Shown one piece after another: positions 24,815 through 34,597 of a DNA stretch of 64,000 bases. Both the position numbers and the translations under genes were made by a program. Every line of letters starts with the position of its first letter. Position 1 is the stretch's first letter. Where the stretch lies: positions 4,030,001 to 4,094,000 of the forward strand of contig NZ_CP150145.1 in NCBI RefSeq assembly GCF_037963835.1, in the 5' to 3' direction. The notes under the pieces are model-generated. The model ran no database searches and was not told where the DNA came from. It saw only the letters and a program-made list of their open reading frames with translations. The stretch comes from Paenibacillus sp. FSL H8-0332 (lineage in GTDB: Bacteria; Bacillota; Bacilli; Paenibacillales; Paenibacillaceae).

Positions 24815-24964
24815 CAGAATGCTCTCCTTTCAATTCTATACCATTATAGTTACCCTTTTTGGAGATCAATAGTACAATTTATAACTTGTCAAAATCGGGT
24901 TTTTGTGCTTAATCCCACTTGTGATATGGTTGAAGCATAAGCCTACAGAAATGGAGTGTACCTG

Positions 24965-25195
24965 ATGAGCAAGAATAAAGTATGGAACCGGGGCAAGCAC
25001 AATGGAGCCGGCCTGTCCAAAAAAGCCCCGGCGGCAGTAGAATCCGAGGTAGCTCCCGAAGCTGTTACGGCTGAGAATCTCAGCAGCGAGGTCATTAACG
25101 AACGGACGGATACAGTCAAGCCGATGAACCGCAGCAATTGGGTCACCCGGCCCGCCCGCGTGAAGCCGCAGAACCCGGAACGTAATAAGAAGTAA
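24965..25195 (+). CDS. Short disordered hypothetical protein
   Basis: The 76-residue, Ala/Pro/Asn-rich and basic protein (MSKNKVWNRGKHNGAG at the start, NPERNKK at the end) looks unstructured. GGAGTG precedes ATG 24965 by six bases and a long palindrome follows. No family is recognised. Confidence 0.45.
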   Translation: MSKNKVWNRGKHNGAGLSKKAPAAVESEVAPEAVTAENLSSEVINERTDTVKPMNRSNWVTRPARVKPQNPERNKK

Positions 25196-25232
25196 CATAA
25201 CCGCTGACATGCTATTGTATTCCATGGAAGCC

Positions 25233-25282
25233 AACACAAACGGCTACGCCGTCCTTAGGAGGACGGCGTAGCCGTTTGTGTT
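25233..25282. repeat. Perfect 22-bp palindrome, third copy of the dispersed repeat
   Basis: A 22-bp perfect stem with loop TTAGGA is built from AACACAAACGGCTACGCC-GTCC and its complement. The core (AAACGGCT-CGCCGTCC) matches the copies at 838-870 and 20721-20761. It may also help terminate the small upstream gene, though the T-tract is weak. Confidence 0.75.
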
Positions 25283-25331
25283 TGAACTGGACGGAGAACT
25301 TTTGTGAAGGTGAATTCCGGCTGGGTATCTG

Positions 25332-26201
25332 CTACAAGGATTCAGACAGACTATCCGGCACATACCGGTTCTCCCTCATCAGCGTCCGGATCGCCTTCAG
25401 CGTGTTCCTCTGAATCGGGACCCCGGTTGTCCGGTGCAGATGAAGCCAGCGCAGGGCGGCCAGTGCCTCGAATAGCTCCAGCTCTGCCGGGCTATAGCTG
25501 CTCTTAGCTTCAAAGGCTGACCGGTAGATGCTGGCATTCCGCTCCGCCAAATACACTCTAAAGAGCAGAATAGACCACGCAATATCATACCTCGGATCGC
25601 CAAGCTGGACATTGGTCCAATCGATGATGGTGAACGCCCCGGAGGCCTCCAGAATATTACCCAGATGATAATCACCATGAATGAGCTGATGAGCGGTTAG
25701 CTCGGCCTGCTCCGCCAACTCCTGCGCCAGTGTTCGGATCTCAGGCTGCTCCGCCCAGGCAGGGAAGAAATAATCTGCAAAATCATAAGCCGGTACCTTC
25801 AAGCCGCTGGACGAATCGATCTGCAGCTTATGTACATCGAGCAGGTTGGCTGCTATGGCTGTTAGGCTGTCTGGATTGACCTTCTTGACTGGCACACCAT
25901 CGAAGCTGGTTAACAGCACCTGATGGTCCCCAGCATCTAGACCCCAGGCATACGGCCGTGAAACCGCGCAGCCCTGCCGGATCAGCTGCTCCAGCACTTG
26001 ATACTGAATAGAGACATCCGGCCGGGAGTCGCGGTTCCATATTTTCAGCACAAGCTTCATATCCGGCAGTGTAATTCTGCATACCTCGGCTTCCAGTCCC
26101 CCCTTCATCCGGGTGATGGCCGCCTCTTCCAGCCTTGCCAGCAGCGCTTCACTCTCTGCACCCTGCTCTTGCCAGCGGATACCGCTCAGAATCTTATTCA
26201 T
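25332..26201 (-). CDS. Aminoglycoside-phosphotransferase-like (APH) family protein
   Basis: This 289-residue protein has a kinase-like fold. The catalytic loop is QLIHGDYHLGNIL, and the metal-binding Asp is in AFTIIDWTNVQLGDPRYDIAW. The N-terminal lobe has VCRITLPDMKLVLKIW (the K of LKIW as the ATP-lysine candidate). APH-family proteins phosphorylate small molecules such as choline, homoserine or antibiotics; the substrate cannot be told here. The start was set at ATG 26201, behind GGGGG, rather than 26222. Confidence 0.85.
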   Translation of the reverse strand: MNKILSGIRWQEQGAESEALLARLEEAAITRMKGGLEAEVCRITLPDMKLVLKIWNRDSRPDVSIQYQVLEQLIRQGCAVSRPYAWGLDAGDHQVLLTSFDGVPVKKVNPDSLTAIAANLLDVHKLQIDSSSGLKVPAYDFADYFFPAWAEQPEIRTLAQELAEQAELTAHQLIHGDYHLGNILEASGAFTIIDWTNVQLGDPRYDIAWSILLFRVYLAERNASIYRSAFEAKSSYSPAELELFEALAALRWLHLHRTTGVPIQRNTLKAIRTLMRENRYVPDSLSESL

Positions 26202-26344
26202 AGTTATGATCCCCCTCTCCAAGGAACGATCTGCTGCTCAGTACGCTGCTGCGAATCCCTTAGACCATATTCTAGGCATTTTCCCTATTCCAATGAATAA
26301 CATATTCCAACTATACAAATCAATAGAGAATTGAGGGATGCGAA

Positions 26345-27154
26345 ATGGAACATTGGATTAGAGTAGAACCGAATGTGAAGGTGTATGTGAATGATCTTAA
26401 CCCGCTTGGCAACAAAACGATACTCTTCATTCACGGCTGGCCAGCAAATCACCAGATGTTCGAATACCAGTACAATCAGCTAGTGCCCATGGGCTACCGC
26501 TGCATTGGAATGGATATGAGAGGCTTCGGCCGGTCTGACAAACCGCTTGGCGGTTACGACTACAACCGTCTCGCAGATGATATCCGCTGTGTGATCGGCG
26601 CCTTGGGACTGCACAATATTACACTCGGCGGGCACTCTACCGGTGGAGCTGTAGCGATCCGGTATATGGCCCGGCACAAGGGATATGGTGTCTCCAAGCT
26701 GGCCCTGTTCGCTTCGGCAGCCCCCAGTCTGATTCAGCGGCCGGGCTTCCCTTATGGCACGACCAGAGAAGCTATAGAGCAGATTATCCAGTCCACCTAC
26801 AAGGACCGCCCCAAGATGCTGCATGATTTCGGCGATATTTTCTTCTATCAGCCGGTATCACAGCCGTTCTCGGACTGGTTCTTCCTGTTAGGGCTGGAGG
26901 CGGCAAGCTGGTCCACCATCGCGGTCTCCGAGGCTTGGCTGGCCGAAGAGTTGTTCAACGATCTCCCCCGGATACAGGTGCCTACCCTTATTCTGCACGG
27001 GGTTCATGATCAGGTGTGCTTCTTCCCGCTGGCCGAGGCGCAGCATCAAGGGATCAGGAATTCGGTCCTTATTCCCTTTGAGAACAGCGGCCACGGTTTA
27101 TTCTATGACGAGCGGGACCGGTTCAACCGGGAGCTGGCGGGGTTCGCCGGGTAG
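26345..27154 (+). CDS. Alpha/beta hydrolase
   Basis: The 269-residue hydrolase has the oxyanion HGWPANHQMF and the nucleophile elbow GGHSTGGAVA (Ser near residue 99). A late Asp (HGVHDQVCF) and the His of NSGHGLFYDE complete the triad. MDMRGFGRSDKP is typical of the haloperoxidase/epoxide-hydrolase-like group. No signal peptide is seen. The substrate is unknown. It is divergent from the APH-like gene. Confidence 0.9.
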   Translation: MEHWIRVEPNVKVYVNDLNPLGNKTILFIHGWPANHQMFEYQYNQLVPMGYRCIGMDMRGFGRSDKPLGGYDYNRLADDIRCVIGALGLHNITLGGHSTGGAVAIRYMARHKGYGVSKLALFASAAPSLIQRPGFPYGTTREAIEQIIQSTYKDRPKMLHDFGDIFFYQPVSQPFSDWFFLLGLEAASWSTIAVSEAWLAEELFNDLPRIQVPTLILHGVHDQVCFFPLAEAQHQGIRNSVLIPFENSGHGLFYDERDRFNRELAGFAG

Positions 27155-27172
27155 ATTTTCCGCACAGCCAGA

Positions 27173-27215
27173 ACAGGACTGCCCGAGAAGAAATAGCTTC
27201 ATGGGGCAGTCCTGT
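27173..27215. terminator. Inverted repeat between convergent genes
   Basis: ACAGGACTGCCC (27173-27184) and GGGCAGTCCTGT (27204-27215) form a perfect 12-bp stem between two converging genes. It could end both transcripts, but neither side has a good T-run. Confidence 0.55.
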
Positions 27216-27255
27216 GTTGATTCGCAGGCGTAGGTGCGTGTGCGAATGAGAAGCT

Positions 27256-27945
27256 CTACAACTCCAGCGTCTCACCATATGCAAGTGCCGAGCCTCTGAT
27301 CCCCGCCTCCTCCAGCGCCTGAACGAAGGCCCCGGCATCCTGCTTGATCGGCGGGAAGGTATTATAGTGAACCGGAAGCACCTGTCTTGCGCCCAGCCAC
27401 TTCGCCGCGATAAGCGCATGCTCCGGTCCCATGGTGAAATGTCCGCCGATTGGCAGGATCGCGAGGTCGATCTCATACAGCTCCCCGAACATTTTCAAGT
27501 CACCGAACAGCCCTGTATCCCCTGCATGCAGCACCGTGTGTCCGTCCGCCTCAATAATGAAGCCCGCCGGGGTTCCGCCATAGATCCTCTGTCCATCCTC
27601 CAGCGTGATGCTTGAGGTGTGGAAGGCATGAATCATCGTCGCCTTGGCAAAACCAAGGTCCACCGTACCTCCAATGTTCATCCCGATGGTCTTTTTCGCT
27701 CCCTGGCCCCCCAGATGGCTCGCCAGTTCCACGTTGGCTACAACCACCGCCTGATTCTGCTCGGCAATCGGCAGAGCGTCCAGGATATGATCCATATGGG
27801 CATGAGTCAGCAGAACAGCATCTGTCTTAATATCCTCTACCTTCGTCACCGCCGCAGAGTTACCGCTAATGAATGGGTCGATGATCAGCGATTTGCCGTT
27901 CACCTCAATTTGAACACAGGAATGGCCGTGGTAGGTAATTTTCAT
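27256..27945 (-). CDS. UPF0173 metal-dependent hydrolase
   Basis: This 229-residue metallo-beta-lactamase-fold protein begins MKITYHGHSCVQIEV. The metal motif LLTHAHMDHILD and later HAGDTGLFGD and LPIGGHFTMGPEHA supply the ligands. It belongs to the UPF0173/YtkL group (UlaG-like), whose substrate is unknown. ATG 27945, after GGAGAGG, was preferred to 27978. It is divergent from the PaaX-like regulator. Confidence 0.93.
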   Translation of the reverse strand: MKITYHGHSCVQIEVNGKSLIIDPFISGNSAAVTKVEDIKTDAVLLTHAHMDHILDALPIAEQNQAVVVANVELASHLGGQGAKKTIGMNIGGTVDLGFAKATMIHAFHTSSITLEDGQRIYGGTPAGFIIEADGHTVLHAGDTGLFGDLKMFGELYEIDLAILPIGGHFTMGPEHALIAAKWLGARQVLPVHYNTFPPIKQDAGAFVQALEEAGIRGSALAYGETLEL

Positions 27946-28150
27946 AGAATTCCTCTCCTCTTCTTGATTAGATTTCAATAGATCCTAAGGAATGCATCGT
28001 GCAAAAACCCAAGGTTTACGATACAATGACACCAAGTTGCTCTAAATCAAAATCCAGCAGTGCGATTGACGAATATAACATAAATAATTACGTTCGTTGT
28101 TTTTTATGATATATATATTCCTGCCAGCTGTCAAGAGAGGTGTGAAGAAG

Positions 28151-28939
28151 TTGCTGTCCGTTGAGAAAACAATGCTGTTTCTGTTATCTAAGGTGAAGCA
28201 GATGGGCGCCCAGCAGATTGTCGAGATCTATGAACAAAGGGGGTACACCTCCACCTATATCCGCAATGCCCTGTCCCGCTTGAAAAAAGAGGGCTATATC
28301 GCATCCCCGGCACGCTCCTGGTATAACGTCACTGCCGAGGGGCTCGCCTACATTAAGGCGATTAACAGCAAGCCGGCCCGTTATCAGGAGCAGTGGGACC
28401 ATACCTGGGATGTGGTGATGCTGGAGGTTCCCGAATCCGAACGCAAGAAGCGCGACCTGTTCCGCTCAGCACTCGGGCAGCTGGGTTACGGGCTTTTATA
28501 TAACAGTGTGTACATCTCACCGTGGAACTATCAGGATGAAGTCGCAGCCCAGATCCAGAAGCTGGAGCTGGATGGCAAGGTGTCCATCCTGCAAGGCCAA
28601 TTTCAGGAAGGTATGATTACACCGCTCAAAGCACAGGCCATCTGGCACCTGAACGACATCGAAGCCTTATACAGGAAGAAAGCAGTCTGGCTGAAGGAAG
28701 AATTCGCTCCGCGATTAGCAAATACCCTTCAGGCGGGGCAAGCGTTACAGCTGTTCCTGCTATATTTGCAAATGGGCGAGGAGTTAAGCGGACTGTTCAT
28801 GGCCGACCCCTATCTCCCGGATGAGCTGCTGCCGGACCACTGGCCAGGCAAACAGGTCCTCTCAGACATGAGAGAATACATGGTTAAAGCCGCGCAGGCG
28901 ATACCTGCGGATTCGTTCTATGCACCCTTCGTCCAATAA
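28151..28939 (+). CDS. PaaX-like transcriptional regulator
   Basis: The protein has an N-terminal winged helix (QIVEIYEQRGYTSTYIRNALSRLKKEGYI), then a central Cas2-like region (WDVVMLEVPESERKKRDLFRSALGQLGYGLL). A helical C-terminal domain follows (LYRKKAVWLKEEF to YMVKAAQAI). This is the PaaX layout, known from control of phenylacetate catabolism, although no paa genes are here. The start is best at TTG 28151, with AGAGAGGTG eight bases upstream; a longer frame to 28097 lacks a ribosome site. Confidence 0.75.
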   Translation: MLSVEKTMLFLLSKVKQMGAQQIVEIYEQRGYTSTYIRNALSRLKKEGYIASPARSWYNVTAEGLAYIKAINSKPARYQEQWDHTWDVVMLEVPESERKKRDLFRSALGQLGYGLLYNSVYISPWNYQDEVAAQIQKLELDGKVSILQGQFQEGMITPLKAQAIWHLNDIEALYRKKAVWLKEEFAPRLANTLQAGQALQLFLLYLQMGEELSGLFMADPYLPDELLPDHWPGKQVLSDMREYMVKAAQAIPADSFYAPFVQ

Positions 28940-28988
28940 GGTATGGCAAAGAGCAGCCCGGACTCCGGGCTGCTCTTCGTATATAAAC

Positions 28989-31091
28989 CTACTCCGAATG
29001 GCTGCCGGAAGCCAGCAGCTCCCGGACTGCTTCCTTATTCGTAAGCGGGGCACGGCAGGCGAAGTTGCGGCAGACATAGGCGGTGGCTTCACCGCGGATC
29101 GCCGGTTTGTCAGCCAGATGCGGCAGCAGGCGGAGCATCTCCCCGCTGTCCCCTTCCCAGTTAACGATGAGCGCTGCGTCCGGCAGATAGGTCTGCTGGA
29201 CCTGAGCGAGCATGGCGTGCAGCGCGGGATCTTCTTTTTTGCCGGAGAGGACCCATTCTCTGCCGCCGGAGACCATCCCCAGATGGGCCTGCAAATACAT
29301 CGCATATCCCGGCGGATACTCCGAAGCAGCGGAAGCAAGCACCGCAGCGGTGCGCTCCGCGATCTCTTTCAGCTCCATATCCTGCGTAATGACCGACAGC
29401 TTCCACAAGAGCTTCGCCGCCACCGAATTCCCGGAGGGAATCGCGCCGTCATACAATTCCTTCGAGCGGACCGGCAGCTTCTCCCCGTCATGCCCGGTGA
29501 AGAAGAACCCGCCTCCTTCGGTATCTAGGAACAGCTCCAGCATCCCATCCTTAAGCGTCAGCGCCCGCTCCAGATAGACCGCTTGACCTGTAGCTTCATA
29601 TAATTCGCTGAGTCCCCAGATCAGGAAGGCATAATCATCCACATACGCCGGAATCGCCGACTCCCCGTCACGGTAACGGGCCAGCAGCCGCCCATCTTCA
29701 CGCCGCAGCTTGTCCCAGATGAAGTCCGCTGCACGTTCGGCGGCCTTGGCATATTCCGGCTTCTGCAGGGCTTTGGCTCCCAGGGCCAGCGCAGCAATCA
29801 TCAGCCCGTTCCACGAGGTCAGCACCTTGTCATCCTTAAGCGGATGAATGCGCTGCTCCCGGTACTCGAACAGCTTCGTACGCCATTCCTCCATCCGGGT
29901 CCGCAGACCAAGCGGATTCATGCCCATACGCTCCGCAATCTCTTCCGGCAGACCGTGAAGGAGATTCGGAATATTTTCCCCTTCGAAGTTGCCCTCCGGC
30001 GTAATCCCGTACACATTGCAGTAGGAATGCATATCCTCCAGCCCAAGCGCTTCCTCAATCTCCTCACGGGAGAAGACATAGAACTTGCCTTCCACCCCTT
30101 CGGAATCGGCATCCTCCGCAGAGTAGAAAGCGCCTTCCGGTGAAGTCATATCGCGCAGCACATACGTGAAGATCTGCTCGGCAATCTCCGCATACAGCGG
30201 CTTCCCCGTAAGCTGGAAGGCTTCCAGATAGACGTTGGCCAGGAGAGCGTTATCGTAGAGCATTTTCTCAAAATGCGGCACCAACCACTCCCGGTCAGTC
30301 GAATACCGCGCGAAGCCGAAGCCCACATGATCGTACATGCCGCCCTTATACATCGACTCCAGCGTATGCTCGACCATCCGCAACGCTTCCGGCTGATCAT
30401 GCAGCTGGCTGTACGCCAGCAGGAAGGACAGATTATGCGGCGAAGGGAACTTCGGCGCATTGCCGAACCCGCCGTACTCCTCATCGAACTGCCGCCGGTA
30501 GAGCTCATACGCCTCATGCAGCAGTTCTGCACCAGGAATGCCGCCTGCGGCTTCAGGATTGTACGCATTCTTGCGGTCAAGCGTGTGCAGCTCAGCCAGC
30601 AGATCATCGCCCAGCTTATCCAGTGCTTCGCCATCCTGGTCCCACTTCGTGTGGATCTGCTCCAGTACATCCATCAGCCCAATCCGCCCGAACATCTGCC
30701 GCTTCGGGAAATACGTCCCCGCATAGAACGGCTTCTTCTCCGGCGTCAGCAGCACCGTCAGCGGCCACCCCCCGCTCCCCGTCAGCGCCTGACACACCGA
30801 CATATACAGCGCATCAATATCCGGCCGCTCCTCGCGGTCTACTTTGATCGCTACGTAGTGATTATTGAGGAGCTGGGCGACTTCTACGTCTTCGAAGGAT
30901 TCTCGTTCCATTACGTGGCACCAATGGCAAGTGGAATAGCCGACGGATAAGAAGATCGGTTTATTCTCGGCTTGCGCTTTGGCAAAGGCCTCGTCTCCCC
31001 ATGGATACCAATCCACGGGGTTGTAGGCGTGTTGGAGCAGGTAGGGCGATTTTTCGTTCGCTAATCTATTGGGTGCGTTATGAGTCGTCAC
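28989..31091 (-). CDS. yyaL: YyaL-type thioredoxin-domain protein (DUF255)
   Basis: The protein (about 700 residues) starts with a DUF255 thioredoxin-like domain (NRLANEKSPYLLQHAYNPVDW, then STCHWCHVMERESFED with a CHWC redox motif). An (alpha/alpha)6-barrel resembling N-acylglucosamine epimerases fills the rest (SWNGLMIAALALGAKAL, LTLKDGMLELFLD). YyaL/SPATA20 proteins are widespread but have no settled function. GTG 31091 with GAGGGG seven bases upstream was preferred to the frame's first start at 31151. It is the last gene before the AT-rich island. Confidence 0.88.
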   Translation of the reverse strand: MTTHNAPNRLANEKSPYLLQHAYNPVDWYPWGDEAFAKAQAENKPIFLSVGYSTCHWCHVMERESFEDVEVAQLLNNHYVAIKVDREERPDIDALYMSVCQALTGSGGWPLTVLLTPEKKPFYAGTYFPKRQMFGRIGLMDVLEQIHTKWDQDGEALDKLGDDLLAELHTLDRKNAYNPEAAGGIPGAELLHEAYELYRRQFDEEYGGFGNAPKFPSPHNLSFLLAYSQLHDQPEALRMVEHTLESMYKGGMYDHVGFGFARYSTDREWLVPHFEKMLYDNALLANVYLEAFQLTGKPLYAEIAEQIFTYVLRDMTSPEGAFYSAEDADSEGVEGKFYVFSREEIEEALGLEDMHSYCNVYGITPEGNFEGENIPNLLHGLPEEIAERMGMNPLGLRTRMEEWRTKLFEYREQRIHPLKDDKVLTSWNGLMIAALALGAKALQKPEYAKAAERAADFIWDKLRREDGRLLARYRDGESAIPAYVDDYAFLIWGLSELYEATGQAVYLERALTLKDGMLELFLDTEGGGFFFTGHDGEKLPVRSKELYDGAIPSGNSVAAKLLWKLSVITQDMELKEIAERTAAVLASAASEYPPGYAMYLQAHLGMVSGGREWVLSGKKEDPALHAMLAQVQQTYLPDAALIVNWEGDSGEMLRLLPHLADKPAIRGEATAYVCRNFACRAPLTNKEAVRELLASGSHSE

Positions 31092-31235
31092 CAGGCGTCC
31101 CCTCATTTCGGATGATTTGGGTAAAGTGTTGTCTAGGGATAGTTTACCCAATTTGGTGGGGGAGGTCTCAGAGGAGGAATATCATACCTCCTATTTATAG
31201 ACTCAGTCTTAAGTACAATAATCCTAAATTAACCT

Positions 31236-32438
31236 TTAAACATTTTCATACTTCTCAAAAATATCCAGAAGTTTTCGATCAACTAACTCTATAAGCTTTT
31301 TATTCAAACTAATAATACTTTTTAGTGTATTTTGTTTTTCTTTTATTCTTTTATCTTGATAAAATAAATCAATAAAGTCTTCATATGATGCAATATAGTA
31401 TTCTGGGGGCAAATTCATTTCGCCATTTGAAATTCTTTTTGGAGAGTATTTTTTATTTCTATCCGCTAAAGCAAACTCGAACATCGTTAGTAAAGATTTA
31501 TTATATAACTCCCCATCATACTCACAAAAATCATCTTGCTCCTTGAGTGCCCCAGAAATTAATATTTCATCATAGGCAATTAGTTTGATAAGCTCATACT
31601 CTTCCGGATAAACCTTTTCATAATAAATTAATTCATCATCATAATATATGGGGATTTCTCCTTCTATAATTTGACCATACAAATTTTCGAATCCTTTAAT
31701 AAAAAACTTTATTATAATGTCACCACTTATATTATAAATATTAGGCACATTAAATAATTCCACTAGGTTTTTCAGTTCAATTAATTCACATAAAAAATTA
31801 TTTGGAATTCTATGGTTATGTTGATTTTCTATTATTTCAAGTATGAAATCTATCTTTATCTTTTTAAACAAGTCATTTTCTCTACACACTAATTCTAAAA
31901 TTTTCAATTCCTCTATAAGTGGAATATAAAGATTATTTTTTATTGCCATAACTACATTTACATTTAAACCTTCATCCCTTGCAATTCCTAAATACTTTTG
32001 TCTCAAGTCTTGATTATTTTTTTGATCTAAAGATCTCGCAATAGAATTATTAGTAATTAATTTAAATTGAATACTGTTTTCTTCGCATAACTTTTCACAT
32101 TTAATCACTTCTTCAGGTTGGCGTTCTGAAGATACAAACGCGATACATAGAGCATTTTCTAAAACATCATCCATCATAAGTTTCTTTATGCTTTTCTCTA
32201 AATCTTCTAACATTTTCCCTTGCCTTGCATCTGCTGTAACTTGAATATATATGAAATTTCCTTTTTTTGTTTTCTTCCAAATATCAGGTGTTCCTTTTCT
32301 TGTTTGAGATGTACCTTCAACATTTCCACTATGTATCAATTCATCCCACTCATAATTCAAACGAGGAAGTAAAGATGCAGCTAATTGCTGCAACTGACCA
32401 CCGCTCAAGCCACGTAGTATATACTCTGTTTGATTCAT
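31236..32438 (-). CDS. Putative PD-(D/E)xK-like nuclease-domain protein of the HerA/OLD locus
   Basis: The 400-residue AT-rich gene product has an N-terminal region (about 1-100) with KGTPDIW at 48-54 and FIYIQVT at 62-68, then KMLEDLEKSI. GTPD plus a strand ending in x-V-T resembles the variant restriction-endonuclease-like domain at the N-terminus of some bacterial immune proteins; Asp52 and Gln66 would be metal-site candidates, with Thr68 where Lys is usual. The rest (about 150-400) is helical, acidic and unrecognised, a possible sensor or binding part. GGGAGGGG precedes the ATG. It lies 230 bases downstream of the OLD-like gene on the same strand; that gap is AT-rich without a visible ORF. 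Nuclease activity is inferred. Confidence 0.6.
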   Translation of the reverse strand: MNQTEYILRGLSGGQLQQLAASLLPRLNYEWDELIHSGNVEGTSQTRKGTPDIWKKTKKGNFIYIQVTADARQGKMLEDLEKSIKKLMMDDVLENALCIAFVSSERQPEEVIKCEKLCEENSIQFKLITNNSIARSLDQKNNQDLRQKYLGIARDEGLNVNVVMAIKNNLYIPLIEELKILELVCRENDLFKKIKIDFILEIIENQHNHRIPNNFLCELIELKNLVELFNVPNIYNISGDIIIKFFIKGFENLYGQIIEGEIPIYYDDELIYYEKVYPEEYELIKLIAYDEILISGALKEQDDFCEYDGELYNKSLLTMFEFALADRNKKYSPKRISNGEMNLPPEYYIASYEDFIDLFYQDKRIKEKQNTLKSIISLNKKLIELVDRKLLDIFEKYENV

Positions 32439-32668
32439 ATTCCCCTCCCATTTTGTGCAACATTAATCATTTTCTTAGCAGATATCCTTTAAAAATCATA
32501 TAGATGAACATGCACACCTGTCTCTATCATTTATTCTAGAAGGAATTTTTCTAATTATTTAAACGCAACGTTAATTAATCAATTATAAATCGTTTTTTCA
32601 CTAAAAATTCAGGAAGTAAATAAGAAACTGAGTTGTTTTCACAATCGTATCTAAAATACCAACAAAAT

Positions 32669-34597
32669 TTATAAATAATTAACTTTTTTTATATATTTAA
32701 CAAGTTTATCTAATCCATTAAGGAGATCATCAATCATTGCATGATCAGGATGCGATATTATAGTGTTTTTTAGTAAATGTTTTACTTCAAAATTGTTATA
32801 AACAAATCTTGCAAGCTCATCTTTGTGTTTAACTGCACCACTATCTGTAGATATACTAGAAAGACCTCTGCTTTCCAATATACTTCCAGCTCCTTCTGTA
32901 GATGAATATACATTCCAGTCCTTAACAGATGCAGTACCAGTTATTTTAGAAGCATGATGCTGTTCTTTTTTTGAATAAAAAGCTTTCAATAAATCAGGGT
33001 GAGCATAATTTTCAAGTTCTCTACCAGCTAGAACCCAAAAATTTGGTATTTTATTGTATTGACTTTCTATGTCCTCATCGTCCAAAGTTTCATTTTTTAA
33101 TAAAGTATGAGTTTTGTTCTGTCGGTTTAACTCCGATGAAATTCTTATAAATCGCTTGTATTTTTTCGTTGTTTTATTGACATTATCAGAATCAATCATA
33201 ACAAAAGGATTAGGATTTACTTTAAGTACTTTTAAAAGAGTATCTTCTTCAATATCTTCAAGAGAGAATACATCTTCTTCAAATGAATAATGAGAAATGG
33301 TACTTCCACCAGTCATAAGCAAAGAATAATGAAGCCCCTCTAATAAATATGCATCTAATTTTTTTTCTGCAATCATATAATCGCAATAGGCCTTTATCCA
33401 AGCTCTTAACCAAAAAACTTCAGAAGGACCCTCCACCCATATAATGCTATTACTTAACAAAACGTCCCCAGGAAGTACACCTAACTCATTACAAACTTCC
33501 CTGGCAATTTTTGCTCCTGAAGAATCCGTTTCTATATGTTTGAAAAAGCCACTATATGAGCATACTCCAACGTTTTTTTGAGAACGATATAAATAATCAT
33601 CTTCCGTCGCGGTTTCAATTGCAATAGGTGAGTGGGTAGAAATGATAAATTGAGCATAACCAATTTCCTTTATTATTTTCATTACTTCTCTAACAAGTCC
33701 TGGTTGTAAATGACTTTCAATTTCATCTATTATTATTAATTTCTTATCATTTCGAACTAATTCCATTAATAGAATATATAACATTGTATAACCAGTTCCA
33801 ACCTCCTTAGACGATAGTTCTAAATTCCCCGTAAAAGTAAACCTCAGTTCTTTTTGGTTCACATCTGACGAAACTGCAACTGGTGAATCTAAATGAAGCT
33901 GTTTTTCAATATATTCCTGTACTTTTCCTTTTGCATTTCTTTTTTCAGAAGGGTGATCTTTTTCATTCAGCCAATTTACAAGTTCAAGGCCACTTACTGA
34001 AAGACTATCTTCTCCAGCACGATCAAACGCTCGAATAGGATCAAAGACAAGCACGCTTTCTTGCAATGCCTTATATAAGGTATTGGATATCTTTAAAACA
34101 TCTTCATCTTTAACACTAAATTGATAAAAAAACTCTGAGTTAAACTGCACATCAAGTGCCAGATTGTTGTTTGAACACACATGAGAGTTCACACCATTTA
34201 TACATAAGCTAATATTTCCTAAATATTGTTTATTGCACTTATGAATTTGTATTACCATATCAATTTCATTGAATCCAATTATCTTATTTATGTTGGGGTC
34301 ATTATAATGGATCAGCATTTTCTTATCAATTGTAAAACCCATTATGATAGGTTTACCTGTATCTAAGTTGTAAAAATCATTATCTGTTATTTTTTCCGCC
34401 TCAAACCTCATAGTATTTCTAGACATGCCATCTATATTATACTGAAATATACGAATAAGCCGGGACAATAGAGATTTACCTGAGTTGTTAGGGCCAATGA
34501 TAAATGTAGCATGATTAATCTTTGCCAATAAAATTTCTTGACGATTTTGCAGCCCTTTATAATGCTCAATAAAAATTTTCTTTATAAAATATGACAT
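32669..34597 (-). CDS. OLD-family ATPase with C-terminal TOPRIM domain
   Basis: The 642-residue protein has an ABC/SMC-like ATPase: Walker A GPNNSGKS at 35-42, signature-like SSKEVGTGY at 262-270, Walker B LIIIDEIESHLQP (Asp291, Glu292) and H-loop ISTHSP. A TOPRIM domain follows: Glu389 in IWVEGPSE and the DxD Asp469/Asp471 in MIDSDN. This order defines OLD (overcoming lysogenization defect) nucleases, which occur in Gabija and retron-linked immunity. ATG 34597 overlaps the HerA stop (TAATG), so the two are coupled. Low GC marks it as transferred. Confidence 0.85.
   Translation of the reverse strand: MSYFIKKIFIEHYKGLQNRQEILLAKINHATFIIGPNNSGKSLLSRLIRIFQYNIDGMSRNTMRFEAEKITDNDFYNLDTGKPIIMGFTIDKKMLIHYNDPNINKIIGFNEIDMVIQIHKCNKQYLGNISLCINGVNSHVCSNNNLALDVQFNSEFFYQFSVKDEDVLKISNTLYKALQESVLVFDPIRAFDRAGEDSLSVSGLELVNWLNEKDHPSEKRNAKGKVQEYIEKQLHLDSPVAVSSDVNQKELRFTFTGNLELSSKEVGTGYTMLYILLMELVRNDKKLIIIDEIESHLQPGLVREVMKIIKEIGYAQFIISTHSPIAIETATEDDYLYRSQKNVGVCSYSGFFKHIETDSSGAKIAREVCNELGVLPGDVLLSNSIIWVEGPSEVFWLRAWIKAYCDYMIAEKKLDAYLLEGLHYSLLMTGGSTISHYSFEEDVFSLEDIEEDTLLKVLKVNPNPFVMIDSDNVNKTTKKYKRFIRISSELNRQNKTHTLLKNETLDDEDIESQYNKIPNFWVLAGRELENYAHPDLLKAFYSKKEQHHASKITGTASVKDWNVYSSTEGAGSILESRGLSSISTDSGAVKHKDELARFVYNNFEVKHLLKNTIISHPDHAMIDDLLNGLDKLVKYIKKVNYL

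Noticed and set aside
24866..25239. Minus ORFs over the small gene at 24965
   Set aside because: No ribosome site, and the plus gene has one.
31001..31294. 97-codon plus ORF at the island edge
   Set aside because: It is antisense to yyaL and spans the composition break.
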